Origin: Glandiceps talaboti
Lineage: Eukaryota; Hemichordata; Enteropneusta; Spengelidae
Direction of reading: 5' to 3'
Assembly: GCF_964340395.1 (NCBI RefSeq)
Contig: NC_135558.1
Location: 16,114,271 to 16,178,270, forward strand
Length of the DNA stretch: 64,000 nucleotides
A model generated the notes under the pieces. The model was not told where the DNA came from, did no database searches, and saw only the letters and a program-made list of their open reading frames with translations. Positions 12,901-26,151 of this stretch are shown piece by piece (positions within the stretch are counted from its first letter, which is position 1; each line of letters starts with the position of its first letter). Made by a program: the position numbers and the translations under genes.

Positions 12901-13560
12901 AAACTTTTAGTAACAGATAGGCAATTTCTTAATTTTTTAAGGCTGGGATTAGTTCAAATACATGCAAGACTAAATGAATGCTGGGTCAAAAAATACTTGT
13001 CACTGCCCTCTTTGGAACAAAAGCAAAAATGACAGCGGCTTAGTGCTATAGATACAAGAACATTGGTAACTTGATAAAATGCTAGACTGAAGAATATAAA
13101 ACCAAAAAAAAAATAGATGGCATATTATCACCGAAGTCCATCTGGAACTTGTGCAAAAGTACAGAGGTTGAGAAATTTAGAGTTATCATTGTAAGAATAT
13201 GAGACCTGAGTAGACGTAAAGTGGTCCTTACTTGATGCAAAATTATCCTCACTTTGACAAATTGATTTCTTTGTGAAGGAATTGTTAGGACAGTTATTGA
13301 TGACATGCAGTGGTTGCAATTTTTAAAAAAAAATCAATTGAACAGTCAACTATTGAAGTTGCACCGCTTGAAATTCTCATGATTGATGGGTATGCATGTA
13401 TTCACTGACAATTAGATTGCAACTTTGATTTCTACGATTTTACAGGGAGTAAACTTCAAGGATGAAACAAAACAAAACAGAGTAACCAAACGAGAAAGAG
13501 AGAGTGAGATACCCAAATGAGAGAGACTACACTGAGTCCATCTTCCATGTTTATTCATGA
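9961..13560. other. AT-rich DNA, no gene seen
   Basis: Contains one end of a TTAA-family element (GTTACAGACTGTGCCCCTTT at 11038-11057), a G run of about 12 at 11080, and open frames at 10740, 11551 and 12336 that lack splice support. No tRNA or coding exon is convincing. Confidence 0.45.
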
Positions 13561-14290
13561 GCTCAACATTTTGAAAAGTGATCCTAAAATTTGTTGATGA
13601 CGTTTCATAGTTCCTAACAACTGAGCTGAAATTTTTTGACTCAGCATCACAAATTTTTCGATTCTGTGAGTACAAACTGTATTAGGGAATTAAAGTTCAA
13701 TCTTAAAACCGTAAATGTGTAGGGTCTACGGTTCAATGACCTTGCTAACTCCAAAATGTCGACTGACGTTAGACATACATTGTAGTCTCTGACGATGCTG
13801 ACTTGACATCAGCAAAAATGCTTCACGATTCACTACCATAAATTGTTTGATTCTGCAAGTTAAAACAGTTTTTATGGAGTCAAGTTTAGTGGCCTTTTTC
13901 ACTCTAACGTTTTTGCTGACGTTTCATACTCTCTGATGATGATGCTGATTTCGGACTTACTAACTTTGATTCTGCCATCAAGTTCAATGACCTTTCTCGA
14001 TTCCAAATTTTACTCAACACCTCGCGACCCTAATTGACAATCCCATCCCAACCAACACGAGTGAAAATTTCAGATTCAAAATCACAAATTGTTTGATTCT
14101 GTGAGTAGAAACTTCATGAGGAAGTCAAGTTCAATGTCCTTAATTTCAATTTCTCACATGAGTCATTGGCATACGACGATTTGCGTGCAACTACTTTTGT
14201 ACAATTCCACACTGAGGTCGGTGACTCGACTACCGTTACCGTGGTGTTTGTATCTCATTTATCTCCAGGAAAGCCTACTTTAACACACTT
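13560..14290. repeat. Degenerate tandem repeat (about 200 bp unit)
   Basis: Blocks such as TTTGATTCTGCAAGT, CACAAATTGTTTGATTCTGT and AAGTTCAATG recur at about 13650, 13845 and 14080, with GACGTTTCATA-like spacers. Confidence 0.5.
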
Positions 14291-14869
14291 AGTTAAATCC
14301 CCTCATTGTAAAAGTGTAAAATAGAAATATCTCATTCTGACAGCCATCGTTAACGTAACTGCGATAAAAAACAGAGGAAATGTAATCAGTACGGTGGGTA
14401 CATAAATTGTTTGCAAAGACTTTCAAAAAAAGTACACCGAGTTCACTAGAGTATAAATGTTGTTTAATACCTCTCCTTGTTTTGTAACTCAAGCAAAATG
14501 AAGGAAACAGAGAGATGGGATACAGCATGTTGCAGGTTAGCGTTGACTGGCTCTGTTTGATGCAACCATGAAGAAGTTACCAATAAGAAACTGCATATTC
14601 TACACTTTAAAGATAAAAAGTCGCAATTTCTTGCTACATTTTGTCTAAATAAAATAATCCATTTAAATGTACAGTTGTACTCTAACTAGGCACAGACATT
14701 TGGGCACCAATGTTTTGATGTCTGTATTTGATGAATGCATGGTGACACTTTAGTTAATTTCATTTTGACAAAATATTGCAAAAACTGTAGTCACTCAATC
14801 TTGTTATCATAAAGTGTAGCATGTGTAGTTTCTTAATGTTTTCTGTGTGGTTGTATCAATCAGAGCCAG
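14291..14869. other. AT-rich DNA, no gene seen
   Basis: Nothing I can support. Confidence 0.45.
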
Positions 14870-15235
14870 TGGACACTAACATGCAATGCACTGTACTAGA
14901 GTCCAGGGGTAAACAAACTCTGAAATTCTTGTAAATATATTAGTGCAGCTGTATACATACATATAGTAAGGTGCAATAAAATCCAACCGAATTGATTTTT
15001 TGGGTCCACACCCAAATATCAGCGTTTCAAATGCAAATTGCGAATTCAACCTAATCAGTCGATTATTAATTAATCTTTTTCCTACCAGTGAGGGATATTT
15101 GTTTGACCACAAAAGTTGGGAAAGACAGGATCAACATGTACAATATCTAATTATTGGTATTTCAACTATTTTCAGTCACTATAGTATATTGTTGGTTGTC
15201 TTATTGAAAAAAATAATACTCCGGTCCAACTAGTG
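14870..15235 (+). repeat. Family C interspersed repeat, copy 2
   Basis: Contains TTTTTTGGGTCCACACCC, TATCTAATTATTGGTATTTC and AAATAATACTCCGG, matching the copy at 35,240-35,530 in order. Confidence 0.7.
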
Positions 15236-17255
15236 CAGCTTTACTGGTACAGTGGACCTTTCGTCATGTACACCACACGGCACAAATTTCATTACAAATA
15301 ACTGACCCACTTTCCTAAACAGACAATATCAAGTTAAACAGGACACTATTGACATTTTATACAACCACATACAACTAGAACCACAATTCAAATTCAAGGA
15401 CTACACCCTATCTACAATAGCGACTGTAAACACTTCACCACCATCAACAAGGTATAAAATTCTCTTGTTACAAAAATACTTGCATGTCTAAATTGCCTAT
15501 ATACCTAGTATTATTACAAGCACTGTACAGGTATACAAGAATACAGAGTTTGTTTATGTAAGTAACAGGTTCGTGTTCATTCATCCAAGTTTTTTTGCTC
15601 AGTTGAGGGATTGTGTAGCTCCATTGTGTGTGTTGTATCTCAGCCTGTTTTCTACGCTGACTGTGACTTCCATCACAGCCATCACCCTCATTGCATATAC
15701 CCCTTGATGTATTCATACATCTCAAAATCGTACATCGGAGGTAAAAACTATTTCTCGTTCTATTAAATGTATTTTTTTTTGCTGAATTTTTATATACAAT
15801 AAAAATTACCACTGTTTAATAATGTTATACAAAGTCATACAGAGTAAAAATCTGACCACTTTAGTATTAATTTCTGAAGTTTCTAAAGCTCGGTATCTGT
15901 GGCTGAAATTTCTCAGATTTTGACCTTGATCATGAGATTTCCAAAATTGTACAGGAACCCAGTTTTCATACATTTGGAAACTCGTATGCACACAACAACA
16001 TAATTTTGAAACCCTTTCTCTATTCCACCACTAGAGGTCGCTCTTCCATAGCAACCAACAAACTATGATAGTGTACGTCCACTGGGCTTGCAAACACTAA
16101 TTTTGCAAGAAAAAGCTAAAAAAAATGTGTCACACCATAGAAAAAGGTATGGTGGTTTACAGAAATTAATTATTTCTATGACAGAGTTGAAAATTTCTGC
16201 CCCTCTGTGTCTCTTATTTCTTCCTGTCGACATTTTAAATTTTGTTATAATTTCTACTGGTATTGGTAACTATGTAATACTACGCTTCAGTTGTTTTTGG
16301 ATTCATTTACTGCTAATACAGAGTAAATACATTTTCATAAGATGTCCAAACACAGTGTGCACAGAAGTGGAATAGAGAAGTTTACAATGCTGCTTTGAGT
16401 AAATAGTGAACTACAGGTAATCCATTGGGGGATAATCCTGTGTGAAGATGAATTGAGATGTACTCCTCAATTGGTCACTTTTTCATGATAAAATATGAGT
16501 CAACTTCTGTCTAAATATTCCCTAACTGTAGCTTTGATAACGATGGTACTACTTAATTTTCGTGCTAAACCCTCAAAATGTACTATATCAAACTAAAAAG
16601 TTGTAGCGTGATCCTATTACATGGCACTCATATATGGCAAGGACTTTGGGAGGGTGGGGGTGGGGGTGGGGGTGTTGTTCCAGGAATGCGTGACTGTGAC
16701 AATGTCACTGTATAATGTCACAATGGCTTAAAAATCTTACATTATTGTCACCGTTTTGTGGTTACCCTAGATCCTGAGAAATGGTGACATTTTGAAATCT
16801 GGGTGGCACATTTCTGCCATGTTATGAGTAACTAACCACTCTCCCCTCTCCGTGGGTTGTACTTGACCTTTGAGTGGGACACCACAGACCTGATATGTGC
16901 CTGCAGACATTTTGATAGTGTGAAAGACTCAGTTAAGAGACAATTGTCAGGGAGTAACATATACTCTGAACTATGCTTGTGGATTATTCAAACAAGGCAT
17001 TTGTGAAAGGACATGTAGACGATCGTTCCGGCCTAATGATCCATCAGTGACCACAAAATCAATTAATCATGAGTGAATGTCTACCTGTTTGGCCTAACAT
17101 TCTTTTTTTCTAAGAAATTGGTAGGGTATTGAATTCTGTGACGCACACCCATGTCTGATATTTTTTGAGGACAGTCGTGTCTCACACTGGGTTTAATTGT
17201 GCTAATATCGTACAGGGGTCATTGTGAACCAGATATGGTTGTGTATGCAGACTTT
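15236..17255. other. AT-rich DNA, no confirmed gene
   Basis: A minus-strand open frame at 15468-15812 reads RGICNEGDGCDGSHSQRRKQ and has some protein-like character, but no clear splice pair, so it is not called. GGGTGG-rich DNA lies at 16650-16675. Confidence 0.4.
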
Positions 17256-17490
17256 CGGATGGTGTGAGAGAGAGATGACGTGTTGATGAAAGAGACGGCA
17301 TGAGAGGCGTGATGTGAGAGAGACGACAAGTGAGAGAAATGGTGTGAGAGAGATGGTGTGAGAAAATGGTATTACAGAGATGGTGTGAGAGAGACGGCAC
17401 AAGAGAGATGGAGTAAGAGATATGACGTGAGAGATGGCATGCACTGAGAAACATGGCGTGAGAGAGATGGCGTGAGAGAGAGACAATGAA
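17256..17490. repeat. GAGAGA minisatellite
   Basis: Degenerate units of about 18-21 bp, GTGAGAGAGATGGC-like, about 11 copies. Open frames on the minus strand rich in SLTP reflect the repeat. Confidence 0.85.
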
Positions 17491-18062
17491 TTGACCGAGA
17501 GTCTGAAGAATCAATATCCGAATCAACTAGATATATACAAGCAATTAGAAAAATAAACAAGCGACCTATCGGTCAGAATAGCTCCGCTGTTTTTTTTTTT
17601 AATTTAATTTTTTATTTTGGTGACATGTAGAAGTGGTTCAGGTCTTCAGCTCTTCGAGTCACTATGCAGTTTTGTTTTAGCGATGCAATAAAGTGGTTAG
17701 TGGTTTCATATGATGTCTCACTATAAAACACATTTTACACAGAAGTTGGTAATGTATTGTACTTTTATACCATAGTCACCATTTTATAACAAAAATCTAC
17801 TGTTAGGAAAAATTGCACAAAATCTCAGAAAAAAATGACTGGGAAATGCACACAAGAAAAAGAAAAAAAAGAGGATTTTGAGGTTGGCTATAAGTAATTC
17901 CAGTGTCTTACAGCTGTAACCCTGGAAAATTTTAATGAAGAATGAAATAAACTAGGGATCTAAAATAATTTTGAGGCAATTTCAATTTCAATTTTCTAAC
18001 AAATTTACAAAGTCAACAACATTCAACTTGTTCTAGTTGTGGTAGATATATATAGGGAAGAA
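17491..18062. other. AT-rich DNA, no gene seen
   Basis: T-run at 17591; nothing else supported. Confidence 0.45.
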
Positions 18063-18614
18063 ATGTATTAATCGCCATCTTAGTTTCCGTACGGCGACAA
18101 TCTCAAGTACCCGGAAGAGAGTCATTCTCAGCCATACGTTACAGTGGTAACACTCGTTCATGTTCGGTTACCTTTCACAAAGAAAACACAACGAAATGGT
18201 TGAAATGATCTTTTTTTAATTTCTTTTCATCACAACAACAAAATCTGCGTGATCAAAAGTGTTGTAAACTAAACCAGAAAGAATTATCGGACTGGCTAAA
18301 CTTCCCGATGAACTGGAAGGTCCTACTACTTCCAAGTAAGCCTCGATAGTACTATAGTACGTGAGAAAATCGTCTCAAACTAGCGATACAACTTTCAAAA
18401 TATAACTTGACATGTCTTCATTTGTTAGAGTTATACAATTCAAGACGGGTTTTCACTCGAAAACAACAATTCTGTGAATAATGACAGTGACACTCTAGTA
18501 CTCTGAACGCAGCGATTTCTCGGACGATGTTACCACTGTAACGTATGGCTGACAACGACTTGCTTCCGGGTTAGTCCCTCGTGCATACGGGTGGATTGTC
18601 GGCGATTAATACAT
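18063..18614. mobile_element. TIR element, 552 bp with about 95-bp inverted ends
   Basis: Left end ATGTATTAATCGCC, right end GGCGATTAATACAT. The arms continue with CAGCCATACGTTACAGTGGT opposite ACCACTGTAACGTATGGCTG and CCCGGAAG opposite CTTCCGGG. The centre is single-copy AT-rich DNA without a transposase. Confidence 0.85.
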
Positions 18615-21352
18615 ACATGTACATCGTCTGATATTTTAATTCACAGTGTTTTTTGTGACCGGCGCCTGTCAGCAGACTCTGCCATTTTTTTCATCATTCC
18701 ATTGTATTTAAACCTTGTACTTGACATTTCGCAATATTTATAATTCTCAACAAAATACCTCAACATGCCTCACTTCGCTCGTACTCAAAGCAGCCCCGCA
18801 CGTAGTCCTGCTTGCATACGGAGGAATTCGGGACTCGATTCTGACAATTGTCCCTCCCCCTCCGGTGTTTAGAGTCAAGTCAGTAATACAGACTCGTGCA
18901 CCCGAGGACTACCCCGCGCGGTATGATCACTGACACTGATGACATGATGAGAGAGAACCTTTTCGGATTTACATGTAAAACGGGGAAAGATACGCAAAAC
19001 ATAATGCAAAGTCTGAAGCCAAATTAAAGTTGTAATTATTTTAATTATTTTTACTTGCCAAATATTTGCATTTTGGAAAGGCAAGACACGTTCATGTCGT
19101 TTAACTTTACATGTGAACTGTCGGCCATATTTAAACTTCAACCGCATGCCTGGCATGCCCTTCCTTACGCAAGTTGTCTGAATTCTGGTTCACTGTCATT
19201 CCAAATTGCACGACAATATAGAATTAACCACAAGTTACATGTTATCTGAAAACATCACACTTTTATAGTGGGTCTGAAGTGTGATTTTAGTGAGTACTAA
19301 GAACGTCCTGTGTTGATACTCAAGATACTTGCTGTGGAAAATCGCTCGGTCGAATGAGGTCACCTTCAGCTTCTGGTCGAATCAGGATAGAGTATGCAAA
19401 TGAGAATGTTGCGGATTGGCTGATAATGTAGAAGGCTGCAGAATTGGATTTGAAGTTTACAACCCTGTTTCGAACAAACGCTTGTCATTTGGGCGCCCAA
19501 TGCGTAGAATTATGACTATAGCACATATTACATTGCTTGTTTGACGTCAATAGTGTCTTTTGAAAAGTGACAGTTTACTTAAAGTCTCGTCGACTGATTT
19601 CCAATATGGCGTCGGTCATTATGCTCATTAACATATTCATTTTTTTTTCAAATTACAAAAAAAAAATCATAAAAAATAAAAATGAGGATGTGCTGACTTG
19701 AAATTAACAAATCTGAGTAAGCTACCCCCTGCGCATCAACACGCCAGATATCAAAGCAATCTAATAAGAGGTTTTCAAGGAGTTGATGAAAATGACATTT
19801 TATGAAAAAAAATCATAAAAAATTGAAAATGGCACAGATCAACTTGGCATGAACAAATCTGAATAGCCTCCCCCCAGGGAACATGCACACCAAATATCGA
19901 AGAATTCCGACTGTCACTTATGGAGTAGATAGTAAAAATATAAAAGTTTGACGGACACCTATGATTCACTCTACTCTCTATACCTCAATACCCACCTATA
20001 CCTAAAGCTACGCTTTCAGCTTTCGCTGACAGCGGAGCTAAAAAACATGGTTGAATAAACTCACTAACTTTTACGCTAATCAGGATCAATTTAGTCACCA
20101 TGACTGAACACTGACATGTAATCATATATATAACAAGTTATTACTCTATAAACCGATTACAGGGTGATTGATTTCACCATGGCAACCACGTCAACTATGT
20201 TTGTTTCATTGTAAACGATAAAATGAACACCAAATGAAGAGTTAATGAAACATGCAGATCAGTTGAGGAGTAGATTATTCATCTGAAGCATGGCAGATCT
20301 AATGTGGGTGGTGATGATGCAAATTTGGATCAAGTTTGGGGGTCTAATCAGAATACTATCCCTAGTTGAACCTTGACCTTAACTCCCTAGCTTGGTTTAA
20401 AATTATGTTATTTGTACAGTTCTGCTGTATTTAGTGTTACACTTGAGTAGTCATCTTTGACATAACAAATAAAAAGAGCAGTAAAATTTAAAAATAAAAA
20501 TGTGTTCTCAAACTGTAAAACATGTTACTACAAATTGTGTTCATTTATGCACATTACTACCAAACTAGAGAGAGCTTAGAGTTTCAATTAGGTGGCATCA
20601 TGATATTTTTCACTTCTCACATATTTTTTTTTATTTATGAACAATACAGACAAAATACAGACACTGATAGCAAGTGTGAAGCAGATAATATGTTACATTT
20701 TATCTGACTGTGAACACAAATAAACAGTTTTGTGTTTGAGTATTTCCTGTCTCATCTGACAATGATGTTGATTTGTGATCAAAATGAGATAAAATGTATC
20801 ATTTTATATGTTTGTGTGCTATCAGTGTCACTCTGTTGTTTTGTTTTAGGTAATTTGTAGCAAAAAGCCTTGTGTGAGAGGAGACATACCAGAAACACTG
20901 TGCCACATAATTGAAACTCTATAGTCTTTCTAAATTGGTTGTAATACCTAAACTTAGAAAAGAATACTTTGATTTCAAAGTGATTCCACGAATTTTCAAG
21001 TAATTAAATTTCCAATGCAGACTTTCCTATCATTTCAGAGTTGAAAGTATTTTGTAGGGTGAATATAGCTTGCCATTGGGCCATTGGATTAAGACTAGTT
21101 CCACTGAACTATTTCCATGGCCCTCACCAGGGAGGGTGACCTTGCAATATTAAATTATGTTTTTGTCATGTACACTTTCCCAGTCTAAGTTCTGTTATCC
21201 TTTTTGGTGAAATAAAAAATTAAGAGAGTTTATACGGAGAGGGAAAGAATATCCTTTTTTACTGCTTCGATAACCGTCACTGTGAAGAGTATGAACTGGA
21301 ACACACATACATACAACAATTTATGAATATTACAACTTCAGATTACATATTT
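18615..21352. other. AT-rich DNA with repeat fragments, no gene seen
   Basis: 19,650-20,045 has two related blocks around AAAAAATCATAAAAAA and ends ACGCTTTCAGCTTTCGCTGA, which looks like an interspersed repeat. 18,780-18,930 is locally CpG-rich. Confidence 0.4.
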
Positions 21353-21524
21353 AGATATTGATATTCCCCAATAAAATATTTTTCTTCATTCTGCCAAGGC
21401 AAATACCCATGATCTAAGGGGGCCTTGCCACTACCAGTTGCAAGACAGTAGTAGCAAACAAACCCTTAGGTCACTAGCATTTTCCAGCTGAATGAAGACA
21501 AATATTGGGGAATAATATAAATAT
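21353..21524. mobile_element. Small foldback element, about 172 bp
   Basis: ATATTGATATTCCCCAATA and TTCTTCATTCTGC at the left oppose GAATGAAGACAAATATTGGG and AATAATATAAATAT at the right; CTAAGGG and CCCTTAG lie near the centre. Confidence 0.7.
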
Positions 21525-21719
21525 ACCTCCTCAGGTAAATAATTTATGAAAAATCAGGAAAAATAATGGTGACCTGGAAGGTTTTGACTCATATTTTGAT
21601 CATGGCAGAACCAGTGACACATTTTAGACTCAGGTTGTCCTGACTAACACTAACTGTGACAAGCCTGGCAGGGTATATAATCCATACTTTCTGTTCATGT
21701 TCATAACTCTATACATTGC

Positions 21720-21940
21720 AAAAAGATGCAAAAAGTGTAAAAAGTTTGTTATTGTACATACAATAACAAACTTTTTATACATTGTTTAATGTTTTGCAGT
21801 TTATAGAGATATGAACATGGACTTGGTATATGTTCTTTTGCATTATTTTTTCAAGTAGAAAAACTTAGTGAAGTTGTTTTATCAAATAAAAATCCAAAAT
21901 AAATACCAAATTCTCATCCATATGGCCACTTTAATTACTT
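21720..21940. repeat. Family D foldback fragment with perfect palindrome
   Basis: 21736-21780 is a near-perfect 45-bp palindrome around TTATTGTACATACAATAA. The right side matches the foldback at 48681-49021 to its end GGCCACT followed by TTAA. Confidence 0.75.
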
Positions 21941-23584
21941 GAATTGGTGCAGACCCCCATACTAGTGGTATATAAAGCACTACTATGCAATACCAAAAAC
22001 ATTCTTGCATATCGCTGCAAATATGAGTATGTGTTCCTTTTATGTATGCGAAAGAATGTGAATTCTAAGTAGGATTATTTCAAAAACAAAATTCGCTGTT
22101 TTGGATAAATATATCTCATAGCAACAGAAGCCTATAATGTATAAGTTAGTACCTGAGTATGTACTTGGGGGGATTTGCACTCGTATTAGCAGTGTTCTCT
22201 TCTCTCTCACTCACTATACACTTAAGAAAGTATTAGGTCTCGGACAACACAGTACACACGAGTGTAAATAACCCTTATTACACTAAGTCTTGGTGATAGA
22301 CCCCTCGGGCTATTCTGCCCACTGTGAAGGTGATCGAAGGTAGCTCGAATGGGTGTTCCACCCTCATATCTATCAGAAGACCAGCCCTAGGTCTAGTAAA
22401 TACCTTCAGTACACTAGGCTGGTACTCATGCATTATAGCCTTAATTGTATATAGTAATACCATTGTGTAATAAATGACAGTTATTAATGATGTAACCAAG
22501 TCTCACTACTCAGCTTAACAAGACTGAAATAAACACAATTATAGAATAAATTGATGTCATAATTTTGTATATTTCTCATTAATTTTCAATCACTGACAAC
22601 ACTTCCTGAATTCCAATTAAAATTTTTTTGTTTGCATTGGAATTTATAAATATATTCAACAAAACTGGTTTTTTTTTTTATAAATATATGAAACATTTTA
22701 TGATTGAAAATGTGAAATTATTTTTTTCTGTAAACTGAAATAAATGGATCACAAAACTGTTCATCCTAGTTTGAATATTTTATTGGAATTGTTGAAATAA
22801 TGCTCAAGTATTGCCTGATAACATATAGACGGGAAATTTGAAGGATTTCGTTTTCATTACTGTCAGGCATTTTGTGTTTTCCTTTTTAGACTGTCTATAC
22901 CAGTACAAAAATCCTAGCTAACTACGACTGTGGTGACAACTAAAGCTGTCATTGCCGACATGTTGATATAAGCTATTGAGAATAGGTCCATGTAATTACA
23001 CTCACAGTAGGACACATATGTACATGTACATGTGTATTTCATTTCTTTTGAACAAGGTAGGTAAATACTATTCCAGTAACAAAAAATCACAGCTAATAGA
23101 AACTTGTAGATAGATTTAGATGTAGGTCTGAAATTATATACAATGGTGGTGACACACTGATTGTGTGGGGGACTGTTGTAACAACTGAAATCAAGTGTTG
23201 AAAGATTTCCATCTTGTTTTATCCAAATACCCCAAAGTGATAGAGGGCGCACTTCATATAATCTTGACATCATACTTGTTGCTAGGTGTTGGCTAAACTG
23301 TTGCTAGTATTGGTAGATTGGACATCATCTTAGATTTGCTATGTAATTTCTTTTTCTCAGCTCCGGAGGGCTCTCTTTAACCTCAAAATTTGCCAATTCA
23401 CATTTTTCAAGGTTTGAACAATTTTTAAAGTTTTGTTATTGGCAACATTACTTTTAAGCTGATACTACAGTAGTCAATGGTTAATGATTATACCAACTAG
23501 AATTTTTTGCAAGGGGTTCAGAGACCAGCCACCCTCTCTGATTGCTGAAAGGAAATGAGTACATACCAGGGTATATTCACAAGC
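21941..23584. other. AT-rich DNA, no confirmed gene
   Basis: Minus open frames at 22278-22499 and 22914-23273 lack splice support. The latter contains AGTGCGCCCTCTA, which recurs in DNA at 29,805, so it is repeat-derived. Confidence 0.45.
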
Positions 23585-24412
23585 CTCTGGGTTAGCAGAG
23601 CTTCTTGAGATAGTAAAACCAAGACAAGTCTTTGGGCTGTAACACCAAGACAAGTCTCTGGGCTAGCAGAGCTGCTTGAGATAGGTAACACCAAGACAAG
23701 CCTCTGGGCTAGTAAGGCTTCTTGAGATAGTAACACCAAGACAAGTCTCTGGACTAGTAAGGCTTCTTGAGACAGTAACACCAAGACAAGTCTCTGGGCT
23801 AGCAGAGCTGCTTGAGACAGTAACACCAAGACAAGTCTCTGGACTAGTAAGGCTTCTTGAGACAGTAACACCAAGACAAGTCTCTGGACTAGTAAGGCTT
23901 CTTGAGACAGTAACACCAAGGCAAGTCTCTGGGTTAGCAGAGCTTCTTGAGACAGTAACACCAAGGCAAGTCTCTGGGTTAGCAGAGCTGCTTGAGACAG
24001 TAACACCAAGACAAGTCTCTGGACTAGTAAGGCTTCTTGAGATAGTAACACCAAGACAAGTCTCTGGACTAGTAAGGCTTCTTGAGATAGTAACACCAAG
24101 ACAAGTCACTGGACTAGTAAGGCTTCTTGAGATAGTAACACCAAGACAAGTCTCTGGACTAGCAGAGGTTCTTGAGATAGTAACACCAAGACAAGTCTCT
24201 GGACTAGTAAGGCTTCTTGAGATAGTAACACCAAGACAAGTCTCTGGGTTAGCAGAGCTTCTTGAGATAGTAACACCAAGACAAGTCTCTGGACTAGTAA
24301 GGTTTCTTGAGATAGTAACACCAAGACAAGCCTCTGGGCTAGCAAAGCTTCTTGAGATAGTAAGGCTTTTTGAGATAGTAACACCAAGACAGATCTCTGG
24401 ACTAATTGGTAT
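23585..24412. repeat. 45-bp minisatellite, about 18 copies
   Basis: Unit contains AACACCAAGACAAGTCTCTG and GGCTTCTTGAGA. Two main variants (TAGTAAGGC and TAGCAGAGC) are mixed. Because 45 is a multiple of 3, antisense frames stay open as 15-residue repeats (LSQEALLVQRLVLVL). Confidence 0.95.
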
Positions 24413-24654
24413 CTACAGACTGTGTAGCTAGTTTTCTCAGACAACTTTGAAACCAAAATATTTCTCCTAATATCTGCCAAGTTTGGTAATGAACATGGCT
24501 ATACAATGTACTTTTAATATTTCATATTTTGCTCAACAATTAACCCAGTTTGTAGTCTTAATTGTATACATTATTATAGTGCATTGATTAATTAGTTCAT
24601 ATTACCTGGAGTATGTATCATGATTTCCTTGAGTGTCACTTGTCAGACTTGCGA

Positions 24655-24733
<79 letters not shown>

Positions 24734-24802
24734 AAATTTCTTGGTTGCCTTACAACTTATACAAGTTGAAGGACTATTTTTTTGGATAAATTATCCTTAT
24801 TT

Positions 24803-24861
<59 letters not shown>

Positions 24862-24885
24862 GACACACACACACACACACATATA
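24655..24885. repeat. GT, AT and AC microsatellites
   Basis: (GT)n at 24665-24732, (AT)n at 24805-24842 and (AC)n at 24843-24880. Confidence 0.97.
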
Positions 24886-25467
24886 TCTATCTTCCTGATA
24901 ATTGTAAGGCACACAAACTGTGCGTCAAGTGGAGAACTCGCTACAAAGTGACATAACGATTATATCACCTTCTTGTGGCTGCACCCCCTTGTGCACATTT
25001 TACCGTACTGTATATGAAGATGTATAATCACAAAATGTGGCAAGCAAGACTTAATCCCTACCAGAAATCAGACAAATCTGCCAAAAGTTTTAATTATTTT
25101 TACTCACTCAAATTACACACCTACATTGTATGTATCATGCAACCATTTTTGCAGATTGGAACAATTTCCAACTAGATACTCTTAAGGAACTGAATATGTT
25201 ACAAGACAGTCAACTGTGCTAAAGACAGTTCTGTTGTTTTTAATTTTGTAAAAAAAAATCTCAGCATTTTTCACAGGAATTTCTGCTCAAATGAGAATAT
25301 AAGAACTGCACTATAATAAAAAGATTTACAGAAGATAGTGTTACATACTTAGATCTCATTCCTGTCACCCCCTTTTTAAAAAATGGGATAACCTTTTGTG
25401 AAGAAAAAGAATAGGATCATACCATTATATGAGTAAGAGAGGGGAGAAAAAGTTGAAGTTTACTCAC

Positions 25468-25740
25468 CATCAGCAGTTTGCATGTACACCTTCCAGATGG
25501 ATTGCTTTGTGTTGAATGCTGGTAACCATGACAACACAAGACTGGACTAGGTGTCTGTAGTGATCCATTCAAATCAAGAAATGTTTTTTCACCCATCAAT
25601 GTAAAATTGTCCGTGAAGCAAAATGCATCCATCCTGGTAAAGTCATGTTCGTATGTAATTGTGTTTGGTGTTTGAGTTCCGAACTGTCGATAATGTTGTT
25701 CGTTGTTCTCTAGAATTCCTGATGTCTTCAATTCCGATGG
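25468..25740 (-). CDS. Unidentified putative internal coding exon
   Basis: Bounded by acceptor GATATTAG|CCATC and a strong donor GATG|GTGAGT; 91 codons, phase 0 at both ends. It reads PSELKTSGILENNEQHYRQF, then TYEHDFTRMDAFCFTDNF and GRCTCKLLM. The strong donor and phase agreement with the segment just upstream favour a real exon. No known domain was recognised and I found no convincing following exon. Confidence 0.4.
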
Positions 25741-25803
25741 CTAATATCCTGTTCTCAACTACTAGCAACTAAGTGTTAAAATTCTCAGGTATAGTTTGAA
25801 TCA

Positions 25804-26031
25804 AACTTGTTGAAAAAGTCTGCTGACGTGTAAAATTAGTCGACGATTCAGACTGTCTTTGTACTCCTTTCTTGCTGATAAAAATCTCAGTGTGAAGTCG
25901 AGTGTTTCTTGATCATTTCGTTGGTAACACAAGAACTCTACAGGATGAATGAAGGCAGTGAAGAAGAGCTTGTTTGGTACATGCTCCATGTAGTTTACAA
26001 CAAAACAAGTGAGATTTTTTTGTCCCTCCAT
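25804..26031 (-). CDS. Unidentified putative first coding exon
   Basis: An open segment starting with ATG just after an in-frame TAA, reading MEGQKNLTCFVVNYMEHVPN and continuing through HPVEFLCYQRND to HVSRLFQQ. Amino-acid composition looks protein-like, with few repeats. A possible donor CAA|GTTTGA (phase 0) would join the phase-0 exon at 25740 across a 63-nt intron, which is short for this window. I do not recognise the family. It may be a chance open frame or part of a gene extending toward lower coordinates. Confidence 0.35.
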
Positions 26032-26151
26032 CAAATTTTAGATTAATGTATCTTGCTAAACAGTTAAACTGTTAGTCAGAATCACCAACAACTATTGGTC
26101 ATATTCACATGTGGGAATGTTTGCATCACAGCAATGATTGAACTCTGGTAA

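Noticed and set aside
15468-15812. 114-codon minus-strand open frame (NEGDGCDGSHSQRRK)
   Set aside because: Somewhat protein-like but without a convincing acceptor and donor pair or known domain; not called.
22914-23273. 119-codon minus-strand open frame
   Set aside because: Its start overlaps an interspersed repeat seen again at 29,790-29,820, and no splice pair or domain was found.
23518-24109. 193- and 148-codon antisense open frames
   Set aside because: Both come from the 45-bp minisatellite whose period is a multiple of 3; no start context, splice sites or non-repeat sequence.
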